DNA of 64,000 bases from contig NC_067312.1 of assembly GCF_020740795.1 (NCBI RefSeq), positions 60,860,405 to 60,924,404 of the forward strand. The letters run 5' to 3'. The notes under the pieces were generated by a model, which was not told the DNA's origin, ran no database searches, and was given only the letters and a program-made list of their open reading frames with translations. This DNA is from Apus apus (taxonomy: Eukaryota > Chordata > Aves > Apodiformes > Apodidae). Position numbers and translations under genes: made by a program. Every line of letters begins with the position of its first letter. Within the stretch, counting starts at the first letter, position 1. Below, piece by piece: positions 13,001 through 26,112 of this stretch.

Positions 13001-15216
13001 ACAAGAACTCATTTCAGCATAATGAAAAGTGGGGAAAAGGGGCAGGAAACAACCATGAGATACCATTAGATAAACTAGAGTGCAGGTCATCGGGAAGTTC
13101 ATAATTTGGAGATTCTAACTCATGTAGCCTCCTAGACTTTTGGTATGTGTCTATCATTGCCTCCTCGTGTGATGCTGAAAGTGTTTATGATGGCCATAGA
13201 GGATAAATTGCTCTGTATACATGGTTTAAACATGAGGCAACCATGGGCTATCAAGATGTCAGTGGTGCCACAATTCAAATAACATCACAAGCTATGGCAG
13301 GTCTCTTTTGCTTCTTATGGAGGTAACTCTGTTTTTGAGCTGCAAAATGTTTTGAATCAGATGTCTGCTGTTCAAATCTGTTACTTCTGGCATGACTTTT
13401 GAATGATACCTCAGGGAGCAGTTCTGGACAAGTAGAGGAATTGTCTATAAAAATTTACAAGAGGTCATTCTTCAGCCATATCCTATGCTGTACTTGATCA
13501 TTTTGTACATTTTCACTAATGCATGACTCCCTCTCTCTGGGCCTCACCTCATGAAGCCAGAAATTTGTCAGGTCTTCATGCTTTTTTTCCACTTGATCTC
13601 ATCTTGTAAACTAGCACTGGGGAGTCCTGGGGTGTCTCAGGTATTTTGGACAGCAGAACATGAACTCATTGGAGGTCTGCTCCTTTTCACATCACTGGCA
13701 GAGTACATTAGAAAATAAACCAACAGTAAGTACGCTTGCTCATTTTAAAATTCATCTCCATAGCACAATGTAGATGGGACTAAAAATAGCTGGGAAGTCC
13801 TTTTGCAAGCAAGGAGTCACTTACAGATGACATCATAGTCAGCGATGATCAACATGAACAGATGGTGGAGCTAGGATAGAACTGAAAAAGTGAATTTCAT
13901 AATCTGTGTGTCTCAAATGCACCCCACTTCATATTTAGAATGTCTTATTTCCCAAAAGTGAGTCCCAGCAGAAAGCAGAGACAGGCCTCAGCAAAGGTAT
14001 CATCTTGGTTTTCATCAGGAACCTTAACAAACTGACCTCTTAGACAAATTCAGTCTTATGAAGCCAGTAGGCAGATAAGTATTATTTATCTACACAAAAG
14101 GCAAAACTAAACTTTTAGGAAGGTACAGAGTGTGAATTTAGTCACTGTTTACATTCCAGATTTTGCAACCATGTGATGCAGCACCCACTACATTGTAAGT
14201 TCCTGCCCTAGAAAGGCTCCAGGCTCTGAAAGAAGTGCTAATATCAGTAAGTGAGTCACAGTGGAAAACCCACGTCCTGCAGGGTAACCATAAAACAGAA
14301 GATGAGAGAAAAATTAATGCTAGATTACTAAGAAACTGCATAATTTCTCACAAATTTATCAGGAATAAATGCGTAAAATAGGTTCAAACAGCAATACCTC
14401 AGTCACTGACACCATACACAAATCTTATTCTATTAGAAATTACATGTTATAACGAGGTGACTGATTAACCACCACATTCTTCCTTCTTCAGTTTCACAGA
14501 CAGTGGATTGTGGCATTCTCCGGTCTTATCCCCATCTGCCCTCAGGCTAAAATTTTACTTTCTTTGTTCATTCATATTTGCCAGTATAAGATACAAATTT
14601 TTGGGAGTGTAAAATTTTTCAAGAGTGCCAAGAATGTAATACATGAAATCACATAGATACATTATCGATTTTTGTGTAGAAGGATTAATGCAGGAAATTA
14701 GAAAAAAAAATTTCTGCAAGTGGAACACAGTGCACACAGTGACTCCTAGCTTGCAGAAAGGAATTCCCAGTTTTTTATCTTTCAAGAATAAACAGAACTA
14801 ATGAATCAGTACAGTAGTTCGCCCAAGTCTTGACACTGTTCCTTTGCAAACAACAGAAGTTTGGAGTACGAAGGCATACTCTGGTAGTATCTGAAGTTCT
14901 ATACACATCCAAAAACGCCACAGTGGAGTATCAGGAAACCAATTTAATACGTCAACATATCCATCAAAGATACTTTCAAAGACTCTCTACAAGAGGAACC
15001 ACAGAACGATCATGCCTCTGTATTAAGAAGGCAAAAAGAAAGAACTTTCCACGAAATCAAAAGCTTTTCCATTGGAGGACAATGTTTTGCATCATGAATG
15101 TTTAATTTATCCTCTAAAAATGTAAATTCCTGTTGTTACTCAGAAGCCATATCCTTTTCTTTACTAATTTTGCACTACTTTTACCCTGGGAACAAGACAC
15201 ATAAAAGCACACAGAC
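10015..15216. other. intergenic DNA, no gene recognised
   Basis: No coding frame or repeat family was recognised. A segment at about 10,250-10,350 is less AT-rich and contains two TATA-like words (ATATATAAG near 10,289 and TATAAAG near 10,343) with an inverted CCAAT word upstream. This resembles a promoter or old LTR, but I could not define ends. A 91-codon frame at 14,830-15,105 has no recognisable motif. Confidence 0.5.
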
Positions 15217-15243
15217 ACATACATACATACATACATACATACA

Positions 15244-15278
<35 letters not shown>

Positions 15279-15286
15279 GTATATAC
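15217..15286 (+). repeat. (ACAT)14 microsatellite with AT-rich tail
   Basis: Fourteen uninterrupted ACAT units run from 15,217 to 15,272, followed by a short ATATATGTATATA stretch to about 15,286. The perfect array suggests a young, probably length-polymorphic locus. The open frames across it on both strands are repeat artefacts (runs of the His-Thr-Tyr-Ile or Met-Tyr-Val-Cys type). Confidence 0.98.
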
Positions 15287-16871
15287 AAAGAAAAACACAA
15301 AGTAGGGTGTTGTAAATCTGCATCTTGCATTCAAACTAACACTCATGCTTCATCAGACGCAGCCTACTTGCTATTTAGTCTAATTTTAAGCTCTTTATCC
15401 CATTTTTTTGCTGTGGAATTAGAGTTGTGCCTTACACTTGGATGTCAGAGCTTCAGAGTTGAAGCCCAGCACATGCATCAGCACACAGGAGTTTCATAGT
15501 CCCCCTATCAAAACGTGATTTTGGGGCAGTCTCCTAGATTTGGTCATTCCTGCCAGTAACCACATTTATAACTCTGCATCATCCATAATACTGAGACTGA
15601 TAAATATGCTGAAAAGGTCATGTCATGTAGCAGTTGCTAAAGGGATGCTACTAAAGGCCACAAGTAATAAGTCAAGCAGGAAAAATTTATTCAATAATTG
15701 TAACACTCTTACAGTTTTTTCTTGCAAAAGGCAAAATTGTGTGCTAGAACAGAGGATGCTACTGTCTAGCTAACACTTTCAGTACCTTCCTTTTTAAAGT
15801 CTTCTACTAAGAAGAAAACATTCAGCACATTTTCATTGTGAAGTTGGGGGGTTTACAACTGCATAAAAATAAGAGGATGAGAATTTAAACTATGTGTTAC
15901 ACAGATCCATTTCAGCCTGATAATTACCTGATGTTTTCAAACATAAGATGTGCATAATGTATCAGTGATACGCTTTCCAGTGACTGACAATCTTCTCAGA
16001 ATGTCACAAATAACATAGGTCTGTTTTGCCAAAAGTTTTAATTCATCCATTAACTAATTCATTGTAACCCTCTCACAGCACATGTGATGTCAGAAACACA
16101 ACTGAAACAGCTTCTCTTCTGTGTATTTCACATTACCTACAAAATAAAGGCAGCCAGAGATATACCTCTTCTGTGTAAGGGTTAATACTAGAAATAAGTG
16201 CAAAAAACTCTCAAAGCATTTGTTGTCTCTTGCAGCAATGCTTGGATACTGAAAACTCATCTTGGATGCAGACTGTCTTTTTACGGTAGAAAGTGTATTT
16301 AGAAACAAAGTATATGGAACTTCAGCTTACCTCACAAGATAAAATGATGGGAATATTTGTTTTTGGCAGAATTCACAGGGAAATGGTTACTGCTTTGTAG
16401 GAAATTTTTTAAGATAAAATAGGGCTTGGGTCATCAATAAAGTAAAAAAAAAAAAAAATCAGCAAACAACCCAGGAAACTATGGGGTTTTTTTTATATTT
16501 TCTTTTCTGTTGTTTTTCCACTCAGTGGTACAGATAATGTAAAATTGTAACCAGCAGTTGAGCCAAAAGACAGCTCCTGATAAAGAGCAGCTTTCAGAAG
16601 GCAGGAAACTGGCAGGAATATATTCTGCTGCTGTGAACTTTCAAACACAAATGATATGAAACCTGAGTATCTGGCTACAGTAGCACCCACCAGGTGATGT
16701 CCCTGTTTCCATCAGTTATTCCTGTGTATTCATGCTGTAACAGTACTGAAAGGGACTCGTAGGACCTGCATTTTCAGTGCTTTGGACCTACAGCTGATCG
16801 CCTGGAAAGTCTGTGATGCATATACAAGTTTCAATCCACCATCAGAGAAGAGCCCAGAAAGCCAAACATCT
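15287..16871. other. intergenic DNA, no gene recognised
   Basis: AT-rich single-copy sequence with a 15-base A run at 16,444-16,458. I see no gene or repeat family. Confidence 0.55.
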
Positions 16872-17440
16872 GCTGCATCAAAATAAACATGGTCAGTAGG
16901 TTGAGGGAGGTGATTCTCCCGCTCTACTCCTGTCTCATGAGATCCCACTGATAGCACTGTGTCCAGTTCTGGAGCCTTCAACACAGGAATGACATAGAAG
17001 TCTTGGAGCAAGTCCAGAGAAGGGCCACAAAGATGATCAAAGGGCTGGAGGACCTCTCCTATGAAGACAGGCTAAGAGAGTTGGGGCTGTTCAGCCTGCA
17101 GAAGGCTCCAGGGAGACCTCATAGCAGCCTTCTAGTATCTGAAGTGGCTACAGGAAAGCTGGGGAGTGACTTTTTACAAGGGCTTGTAGGAAGAGGACAA
17201 GCGGTAATGGTTTTAAGCTGAAAAAGGGTAGATTTATGTTAGACATCAGGAAGAAATTCTTCACTGTGAGGGTAGGAAGGTGCTGGAATAGGTTGCCCAA
17301 GAAGTTTGATGATGCCTCCTTCCTGGAGGTGTTTAAGACCAGGTTGGATGAGACTTTGTGCAGCCCAGAGTGTGGTGGGTGGAACCTGATGATCTTTAAG
17401 GTCCCTTCCAACCTTAACTGTTCTATGATTCTATGATTCC
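16872..17440 (+). mobile_element. CR1 LINE 3' fragment
   Basis: This fragment begins in the ORF2 C-terminal region, where the DNA resembles the family's [19 protein letters not shown] block. It continues through a well-preserved [20 protein letters not shown] block (about 17,010-17,070) and LDIRKKFFTVRVGRCWNRLP (about 17,237-17,300). It ends with the 3' UTR (GATGATCTTTAAGGTCCC) and a tail of ATTCTATG-type units at about 17,421-17,440. The coding frame shifts around 17,110-17,230, so it is non-functional. The tail type differs from the 8-10 kb copies, which points to a different subfamily. Confidence 0.95.
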
Positions 17441-18895
17441 AAGATCATCCCCAGTTTGTCTCTTGACTCTCCAAGAGCCTTGATGGGAAACAAAACGGCT
17501 AAGCAAAGTTGATGGATGCTGCACTGAAGCCTCATCCTTCTGAGACATTAGGACAGTCTCAGCAGCTATGCTAAAGGGCAAGGAGTGGGTTTTTGGAGGA
17601 GGACTTTTCATTAGTATTTACTTATTTCTTTTAACAGAAGCCACGAGATTGGATGAAACAAGGGATGAGTTTAGTGGAGAGAAGACTTCAAAGAAAGATC
17701 TGTTGAAAGTAAGTGTCACGAATTTGCTGCAATATTACACAGGTGCTGTTCTGTTCTCTACATCTTCAACAGACATATCACATAGATTTACTCGGCTACC
17801 ACTACTTGCCAAATAGAATAATACTGTTAAAAAGTATGCAGGAAAGCAATCGGGTATTTCTAAGTGTGCAAGACAAGCCAGGCCATTAGGTTAAATAAAT
17901 GTTCAATGATGGATCAGGTAATTGTCAGCCTTTGAGCTCTTGCACTTCCTGGAGGAAAGACTAAAAGTCTACATGGATCTTCTGGCTCCACCACTTACAG
18001 CCAAGCATATCCAATCTTGGGCAGTGCTAACAGGGATCTTGGGTAGAAGCTATAATCCCTTGGTTTCCCCTGTAAAAGCTTAGTTCACATGGTGTCTAGG
18101 AACTTCTGCTCAGGAAGGGATAACACAGGGACTACCCATGGAGCTCTACCTTGAGTTCTCCTTACTCATGTTACCTTACAGACTTAATAGGCACTTTGGA
18201 TCTATTTATTTATATATAGACTATATATTCAGGTGGAAGCTGTGTCGACACCACTTAAACCCAACTAGTAAGATTAAAATAATCGCCACGATGAAAAAGA
18301 AATTCTGACTGCTCATAGTTCTCCAAGTGCAACAAATTCAGACATCGGTCTCTGTAAAGAACACAAAATTAAATGTAGCCAAGAAACAAAGAACATGCCC
18401 TACCACAAAAGCCCAGAATTTATCTAGCAATTTTCAAGCTTGTCAAAAAAGAAAAAGCAAAGGAATGAGATGGCAAACTAGCATATTTTTACAAGCTTTG
18501 AATTAATTCTTAGTACCACTGCACAATAATACATAGGATTAATTCAAATACGGAGATGGATGCTTGAGATGGTAGGATAAAAGTACACATCCATTATGAT
18601 GTCTCATTTTTAGCACAGTGTTAATGACATACATACAGCCTTTTCCCTTGCAGAGAAACAGAAGCTGTATCAAGAGGCTGGTGTTTGCTCTCTGTAACTG
18701 AACACTTCAGCTGCCATCTCCTGGCAGCATTACTGCACTGCACTAGCCTTGCTCCTCATTTCCTTAATTCCTTCAAGTATACACAAAAAAGATTTTCCTT
18801 TAAGTGTACTCTTATCCTAATCCAAACAGATGCTTTACTAACTGGTTTCACCAGTAGTAAAGAGTGAAGAAAAAAAACAAAAACAAAAAGATCCA
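17441..18895. other. intergenic DNA, no gene recognised
   Basis: I see nothing recognisable. An A-rich stretch with short C interruptions (about 18,869-18,891) lies directly before the next CR1 copy. Confidence 0.55.
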
Positions 18896-19360
18896 GCCTG
18901 TTGGAGGGGGTTCAGAAAAGGGCCACAAAGATGATCAAAGTGCTGGAGCACCTTTGCTAGGAAGACAGGCTGAGAAATTTGGGGTTGTTCAGCCTGGAGA
19001 AGGCTCCATGGAGACCTTGTAGGAGCCTTTCAGTATCTGAAGAGGATCTACAGGAAAGCTGGGGAGGGGCTTTTCATCAGAGAAGATAGTGACAGGACAA
19101 GGAGTAATGGTTTTAAACTGAGACAGAGGAGACTTATGTTAGATATTAACAAGAAATTCTTCACTATATGGGTGGTGAGGAACTGGAATGGGTTGCCCAG
19201 GGAAGTTGCTAATGCCCCATCCCTGCAGGTTTTTAAGGCCAGGTTGGATGAGGTTTTGTGCAACCTGGTCTAGTGGTAGGGTTCCCTGTTCATGGCAGGG
19301 GAGTTGGAACTTAATGATCTTTAAGGTCCCTTCCAACCTTAACAATTCTATGATTCTATG
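18896..19360 (+). mobile_element. CR1 LINE 3' fragment
   Basis: This fragment starts at a word matching the family's LLE.VQ(R/K)RATKM block and continues through the AYLE/FSL(E) region. It then reads [21 protein letters not shown] (about 19,139-19,210), followed by the 3' UTR and two ATTCTATG units at 19,347-19,360. Stops and shifts are present throughout. It is closely related to the 16.9-kb copy in sequence and tail. Confidence 0.95.
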
Positions 19361-21464
19361 AAAACAAAACAAAACACTTTATTTTCAGTCTTGAACTGAA
19401 GCCTGCATGTAGGACACCTGAAAAGACTGAGAAGTTTGATGCAACACAGAGGGAACATGACTGGTCCAGGGGACGACGGAACAGATACCACAGATCAACC
19501 TAGCCAACAACATGGCAGTACTGAACTATGGGGATCTCTGCTCTGCCAAGTCATGTCAAGTCTACCCTTGACAGGGAAGAACAAGAAACTAAAAGGAGAA
19601 ATCCTTGATGATCAGTAGCAGTGCTTTGGAGTTTCTACCAACATGATGTGGTAAAACTAGTCATTAAATAACGCAGGCCAAACACAGGTTTGTGGTGAGG
19701 AAGAAATAGATATTTACACATTTACACTATCATGACATCAACAACTACGTAAGCCAATTTGTCTTGGTCATGCGTGATATCTATCACCTTCCTTTGGCAA
19801 AAATGAAGTTAGTATCTCTGGGTGACCTGTGCATTACAGCACAGGAGCTGCAGCCTTTGAAATTCTGTATCTTGTTTTAAGTCGGGCTAATCCCCTAAAG
19901 CAGATTTTTTAAAAAAGCAGATTCTGGGCCTCCATGAACAGGAATTTTTAAGGTTGCTGCATCTACCTGTCTATCTGCTGCAATGCCCAAATGGAACTAC
20001 AGAGAAAATGCTTATGATAAACACAGGTATTTCACACTAGTGACTCAGGGTAAAAATAAGAGTTGTAGAATTCTGCTCAGAAAAGTGAACATTCTGGCCC
20101 TCCTAGACATTATGTTTCTGTCTCAGGGCACCCCTGTACTACAAGTCAACAAAAACTGTGAGAACATGGCAACACATCTCCATACACAAAGTCCTGACTT
20201 TGTTGGACAAGGCACAGGGTCATGACTGGATATTTGACCTAAACAAATAATAACACTTACTTAAAATCAGGTCCATAGAGAGTGGAAAGACACAGGTAAC
20301 ACTATACCCTGTAACCACAGCCACCGGCAGCATCCAGAATCTCTCATTAGAGAGTAACATGCTTCCTGTGGTGTTACTCAGTCCTGTTGGTTTTATCTTC
20401 TTAGTATGAGTGTTCAGCAGCTTGGGATATTTCAACACTGTGAAACCAGTATCATATTATCAGGAAATATATCCCAGCAAGGCCATAGCTGGATGCTGTA
20501 GTCAAAACCTCTGTTCATGGATGAGAAGGCTAGAGAAGCAGAGCAATAGACTTAATCCCCAGTTTTACAAAGAAGCAGCACTATTTCAGTGTACCATAAC
20601 ATCACATTTACTTGCAGCCAAACAAGACAACACTTACATATCAAAAGCACACTATGACAAAAATTGCTTGTACATTTGAAATTTGCTTTTTGCTCTCATA
20701 ATCTCACTGCACATTTTCAGTTGTTTTCTTCCTTTCTGAAGTATGACATTGACTTATCCAGTGCTCTGCATCAGTGAGTGTCTCCTCATAGAAGAGGTTG
20801 GGGATCTCAGGCCTAGAAACACACAGATTATTAAAATACTAACATTCTCTCCAGAAATTCTTAAATAATTTAGACAATTACAGGGAAAACAGCATGCTCA
20901 ACAAATCAACATAATGACAGTCAGAAAAGCAGACATAGGAGGTGTATCTGTATTGTGATTTCTTTCTGATGGGATCTAGCTGCCTAATTACCAGGTTATT
21001 AGAACAAGCCAGTTTTTGCCCTTTTACCCCTGTATCTCCAAGTGGTTCTCTATGAACCTAGTAACAGAATTCCGCACTCCTTTTTTGTGCCATAATGCAA
21101 GATAATAAATTCTCTCCTAATATTCACATTCCCTCTTCACATGAGAGGAGAGCAGTCACTTATGCACACTGACATCACATCCTTTGAGGTTTCTAACACA
21201 AAGTATCAGCCATTAATTCCTGTCTTGTATCAGCCCACACTAAGAGACTCCTTCCTCCCAGTCTTAATACCAGTACCACAAGAACTTCCTGACTCTCCAC
21301 TTGCAGCTGAGCTCTTCCCTCACCCAGTGCCACCTTTTTCCCATAAGCTAATAAAGGAAAATTTGCTTATCACCAATTTCAAAGTAATTTTCTAAGATGG
21401 GCATTATACTATTTTGGCCTTTGCCATCCACTGTATAGGTTTGTATATCAGCGACAGTCATTTG
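19361..21464. other. intergenic DNA, no gene recognised
   Basis: The left edge is an (AAAAC)n-like run abutting the CR1 tail. Otherwise I recognise no element. Short open frames here show no family motif. Confidence 0.5.
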
Positions 21465-21533
21465 CACAGCACTTTGAAATCAGTCCTGATTAAACGCACT
21501 GTGCAAATAATTGATTATTTATTTACAATCTGT
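21465..21533 (+). mobile_element. MIR/CORE-SINE-like 3' end remnant
   Basis: The DNA contains a GCACTTTGAAATC word, then a short purine-rich gap, then ACGCACTGTGCAAAT and a TTATTTATT-like end. This order matches the 3' half of amniote MIR-type SINEs (known pattern: GCGCTTTGAGATCC, a GGATGAAAGGCGC-like word, TATAAATGC, then TTATT). Only the tail is recognisable. The match is from memory of the family pattern and not from an alignment. Confidence 0.5.
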
Positions 21534-23749
21534 ATCAATATTTTACCCAGGTCTCACACAGTATTTCCTAAGTTCCAGGGCCTGTGACATGTTTTTAAAA
21601 GCTGTAATTAGTATTTTTTTAAAAACAAAATATAAGAAAGCAAAACAACAAACCAACTCCCTTCAAATTATTTAGTCAGTCTTTGATCAAATCTTGAAAA
21701 CACAGGCCAAAGTGAATTAACCCAATTACTTCCCTCTCTCAGCTTCACTCTGTGATTCAGTCACTTGTCACTAAGATGAAGCATAATTTAAAGAAAAAAA
21801 AAAAAACCCTTCTGCCAAGGAATAAAGGGCTTGTTGAACAGAATGTTTTTTTCATTTTGGGGTTGACCTTGCCTTCATTTCTTTTCACTCTTCATCTGCA
21901 TGTCATTGGAGAAATGTTACTAAGGCAGGGAGATGGATGTCATCTGGGTATTGTAGCAAAATAACATCCAAGAATGTGCATGCAATGTATAAGCAACTGT
22001 AAGGACACATACATTTTGAGGATTATCCTTCTTCCCACTAACTATATAAAGAAATTACAACACCCTTATGGCTTCTCTTATGCCCATCTCCTCAGCTCAC
22101 AGAGCACTGTGAGACACTTGCTTTCTTTTAGCACTCTTTAAACCTGCAAATTTAACACAGGAGAACAGTATTTCACTCCAGTTTCCCAAGTGGATCAATT
22201 AGCTTCCTTTCTTTCACCTAAACTTTCCTGGAAGGCAGAAATGATGCTTAGTCACACTGAAGAAGAAATATCACAATTAGGACTCTCATATGCATAAACA
22301 GCATTGAACTTGAGTTCAAGGAAATGCAGTGTAACAGAGATGCAGGGCTAAACATGTACACAAGTTATTTTTTGGCTTTATCATCTAGATCTGCAAATAA
22401 TAAAGCCCAGAGCTGATGCTGCATCACCTTGAGGAATTTATAGCTATGCAACACCAGTCAGAGCCAGATCAAAGATCCGCTGCTAGGGATCTAGTAACTT
22501 TTTGGTCTCAGCTTGCTGTGTTTCAGTGTTTCAGAAATGCAGTTCCTCTGAAAAATCCAGGATACTGGACTAGAAAATTCACCAAGCTGTTTTTTTTCAA
22601 TTAGTCATCATGTTGTATAGAATGAGTTTTAGCACTTGTCAGCATTCTACATGGGTTAGCACTGGTTTCTCAAGATCATTTTGAAGTAACAAGGCTGGAG
22701 GATCAGGCAGGTCAATGCCTTTAAAAACATTTTTACTGATTTTCGTGAAACTGAAACTGCTGATGTCAATTAATGCACTCACCATCCTTCTGTATATGAG
22801 ACTGCTTCAAAACCAGACCTTGAAGCATCTATTCTCTTTGGTTTTGTACTTCTTGGTCAAACTACAGTAAAAGAAAACACATTTATTTAGTATTCTCATT
22901 CACAATCTTTAGTAGGAAGAAATTGTGTGTCAAATTTATTCCCGTTTGATATCTTGGTGAATATGGCTTATGAATGCATAGATGTATTGTTTCAAAAACA
23001 AGGAAGCTTTGGGATATCAACAAAACGCATTGCAAATCATTGTGAAAAAAAGTAAAACTAGAACCTCTGATACTTAAATGAAGCTAACTATTAACTGACA
23101 CAGCTCACTAGGATATACAGCAGGGAAGTAAAAAATTAACTAGCAAGCAGTTACTTGCTAGCAAAGAGATGGCACCACGTTTGCTGTGTATTTAGGCAAC
23201 TTACTGAAAAGCTTCAGATGAGGCAGTATCAACATAAGAGGCTAGAGGAAGAATTTTGGGTAAACTCTTAGAAGACTATCACATATGTCAGCTTAGCCCA
23301 GGTAAAGTAAGAGGAAAATAAAATAAATGGATACAAATAACTGAAGGTATGAAACACTAAAGTAAGAAGAACCATTTGCTGAAGTAAAAAGCTTCCTATG
23401 TTGAACTGAGATGAATTTAAAATAAGGACATTTAATATTATTATTACCAAAAATAGTTTAAGCTAAAATACATCTGGCTATGGGAAATATCACAAACAGA
23501 ACCATAATGTCATTAAGTATTTAGAGGAAGAAAAAAAGCAACATTTTTGTATAAAAAGGAAATAGGATGGTACAGAAACTACCCAACACCAGTGATCCTA
23601 CAGCACTTCTGTCACGATGTTTCAATTAACATGACTGCCAATGTGTTAAAAAACTGCAAACATTTAAATGCTGCATTGATAATAATGCTAAATAACCATT
23701 TTCTTAAAAAGCTGGAATCTTGACAGGCCCTGGCAAACACTGACACATT
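21534..23749. other. intergenic DNA, no gene recognised
   Basis: AT-rich single-copy sequence. An 8-bp inverted repeat, CTAGCAAG/CTTGCTAG, lies at 23,140-23,161 with a 6-base loop. Nothing else stands out. Confidence 0.5.
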
Positions 23750-23795
23750 TTTCCACTTCATGTAGACACATCTTTCCACTTCATGTGGACACATC
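23750..23795 (+). repeat. 23-bp tandem duplication (2 copies)
   Basis: The unit beginning TTTCCACTTCATGT is present at 23,750-23,772 and 23,773-23,795 with one mismatch (TAGAC versus TGGAC). This is a small local duplication in non-coding DNA. Confidence 0.95.
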
Positions 23796-24240
23796 CAAAT
23801 TGACAAATATAATGCAAGGGTATTTACGCAACCTTTTCAAGTAAAACTTTCAGGCAGTTTTCTCTCAGTTTAAGCTTTCCAACTGATATGCCGAGAGAGT
23901 CCCACTGCAAGCAGAACAGGATTTACCTTTTATAATGCACCACCCTGCCATGCAGAGCTAACCAGTGTACCCTACATGTTGAAATCAAGCCCCTTCCCAG
24001 GGATGTTGCCCCACTGCAGCACTGTGGCAGCAAGGGAACTGTACCAGAAGAAACTCTTGAAATGTTTAAATGATTCATAGCTATATTCACTATTCATGTC
24101 ATTATTACTAAAACAGTGACAGCATGACGAAAATTGCAGATTTTCAGATAGATCTGCATAACAAAATGGCAGAATGTCTGCAGCTTGGCTGTACACACAA
24201 TTAAAATGAACAGGCTACAGAGACAGATGCAATCCCCCCT
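23796..24240. other. intergenic DNA, nothing recognised
   Basis: I see no gene, repeat family or clear motif cluster. Confidence 0.5.
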
Positions 24241-24680
24241 GACCTTAACGATGTTGATGTTTACATATGAACCTCCCCGCTCAGCTGCAGATAAGGAATG
24301 ACAGACAATACTACAAATTAGTCAAGGTCAATAGAGCAGGAGGCAGCAGTTAGTCAATTACAAAGGCAAACCCTCTGCTTAAGCACCAAGTCCTGTGTTT
24401 TCTCAGTATAATCAACTGCCTGAGTCATTGAGTCTAATAAAATGGACCTGTTTTTCCTTTGTCTAATTGACTGATGCCTCAAATTACATGAACTTTAGGT
24501 GTGCTAGAATTTAAGTCTTAATATCATGTAGCAAAAGGCAGACATCTAATTAGTCTGTCTTCAGGTCTAATGGCTGCTTCTGCAATGTGCAATTCCATCG
24601 AACCATGACAAAATCTTTGCTTTGAAAGTGTTTACAAAGATTAAAAAAATTGTTTACAAGCTATTCATGAACTCTACTGG
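24241..24680. promoter_or_regulatory. candidate distal enhancer / conserved non-coding element
   Basis: The segment is dense in textbook binding words. There are three FOX-type TGTTTAC sites (24,258, 24,629 and 24,651). An E-box CAGCTG lies at 24,282, two bases before AGATAAGG (GATA-type) at 24,289. An extended nuclear-receptor half-site TCAAGGTCA (ERR/NR5A type) is at 24,322. CAATTA at 24,355 runs into a SOX-like ACAAAG at 24,360. Homeodomain words TAATTG and TAATTA occur at 24,474 and 24,547. That it is an enhancer is inference: I cannot see conservation across species, and short motifs occur by chance in AT-rich DNA. Confidence 0.35.
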
Positions 24681-26064
24681 GTGCCAGTAAAGTTGCTATA
24701 GCAAAATATTTCTTGTGTGAAGAACAAGGATTGAATTAAAAATGAAGGAAAAAACCAAAATTAAACACAAAACCCCCACTTTCCTCAAATGAGATGTGTT
24801 CTTTCTCACAGAAAGACGAAGAAAAACAAGAAGTTAGTTTTCTTGAAATAGCAAGGTGTAATGATTTTCCCAATTAATTCCTCAGAATAAGTAATTTGAA
24901 TTCCTAAATAGCCTTACAGATCTGTTTTTTCCCCTTAGCTTTGTGGGTCATCTACATAACTATTCAAGACCTTTAAAAAGCTATATGTATGTTCATTATT
25001 TTCAAGGGGTTGTTTTTCTACACTTTTCCTATATATATTGAGCTTAACATAAAATAGCCTTCAGATTAAATATCTTAAATATTGCTCCTTAGTGATAAGC
25101 AGCCAAAACTGCTGTTGTGGTTTACATGAGCTGCTGCTTCATGGCTCCTCCTTCAGCCAAGGTATTTGTGCATGTACTTGAGCTTAGACACCACTGCTGA
25201 GTTTTAAATGAAATAATGTTAGACACTCATCTCAAGAAATATTTGACATTTGGATTTTCAAAGGAATCCAAGGACATAAAAACCTCACTACAAGACTTGA
25301 GGGTCAACAAAATCCCAACCCAAACCAGAAGATACTTTACTCTTCCTTGGCTGTATCTCTGAGAAAAAAGGAGTTGGACATGGAATATCCACTAAGCTTA
25401 TTTTTAATCAAGGCTCTAAGATCCTCTTTTCCTCAAACTATACTCAGGGATATTAAAAACTGGAAAGCAGCTGTAACATTCCACTACTATATCATTTGCA
25501 GTATGAGAAGACAGAGATAATTTAAAATAATAATTTTTAAGAAAGAATTAAAATTAAGACTAACTCAAAAATTTACTTTCTGTGTACAGTTCCCCAGTGA
25601 TTCACAACAGTATCATGTAGTATCTACCTTGGAAAAATCGATTGCCTCATATTACTGCTAATTAATTCTGGTTGAAAATGCATCAGTATAAATAAATTGC
25701 CTCTAACAGCACACTGCAGAGCACAGTCCAGCAAAGGGATTCTTCTGACACCAGAACTATAGACCAAGAGGTTGAAAAGCACATTCTCAAAAACTCAGAG
25801 CAAAACTATAGCCTTTGTTCAAGCACAGTTTGGTGACAAAGTATACAAACTTTCCCTCTCTATCACACACAATATTTTTTATGTGTGTTTATATGTTTAC
25901 ATACATACATATAAAATACACAACTTGGAAATTCTCCTCCCAAATCTATTCAGTTCCCATTGTTTTATTAGTAGTTTATCTGCTCCACTAACCCTCTTAC
26001 CACATTTTTCAACAGTCCCTCTCTTTAGACTGGGAAGTTTCCTAGTTGTTTTATATACTGCTTA
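24681..26064. other. intergenic DNA, no gene recognised
   Basis: AT-rich sequence without a recognised element. A 125-codon open frame at 25,772-26,149 has no domain signature and merely spans a local duplication. Confidence 0.5.
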
Positions 26065-26112
26065 TTATACTGCTATTTCTGGACTAAATTATACTGCTAT
26101 TTCTGGACTAAA
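26065..26112 (+). repeat. 24-bp perfect tandem duplication (2 copies)
   Basis: A 24-base unit beginning TTATACTGCTATTTCTGG occurs at 26,065-26,088 and again, identical, at 26,089-26,112. The perfect identity suggests a recent event. The unit is a multiple of three, so it produces an 8-residue repeat in an otherwise unconvincing open frame. Confidence 0.97.

Noticed and set aside
14830..15105. 91-codon plus-strand frame with basic residues
   Set aside because: No motif, no initiation context and no splice sites that I could support. Length is compatible with chance.
15098..15499. 133-codon plus-strand frame and two minus-strand frames with repeated tyrosine/histidine words
   Set aside because: They run through the (ACAT)14 microsatellite, and the repeat makes the frames open by composition.
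25890..25915. Second short ACAT run
   Set aside because: Only three to four units, too short to list as a microsatellite.
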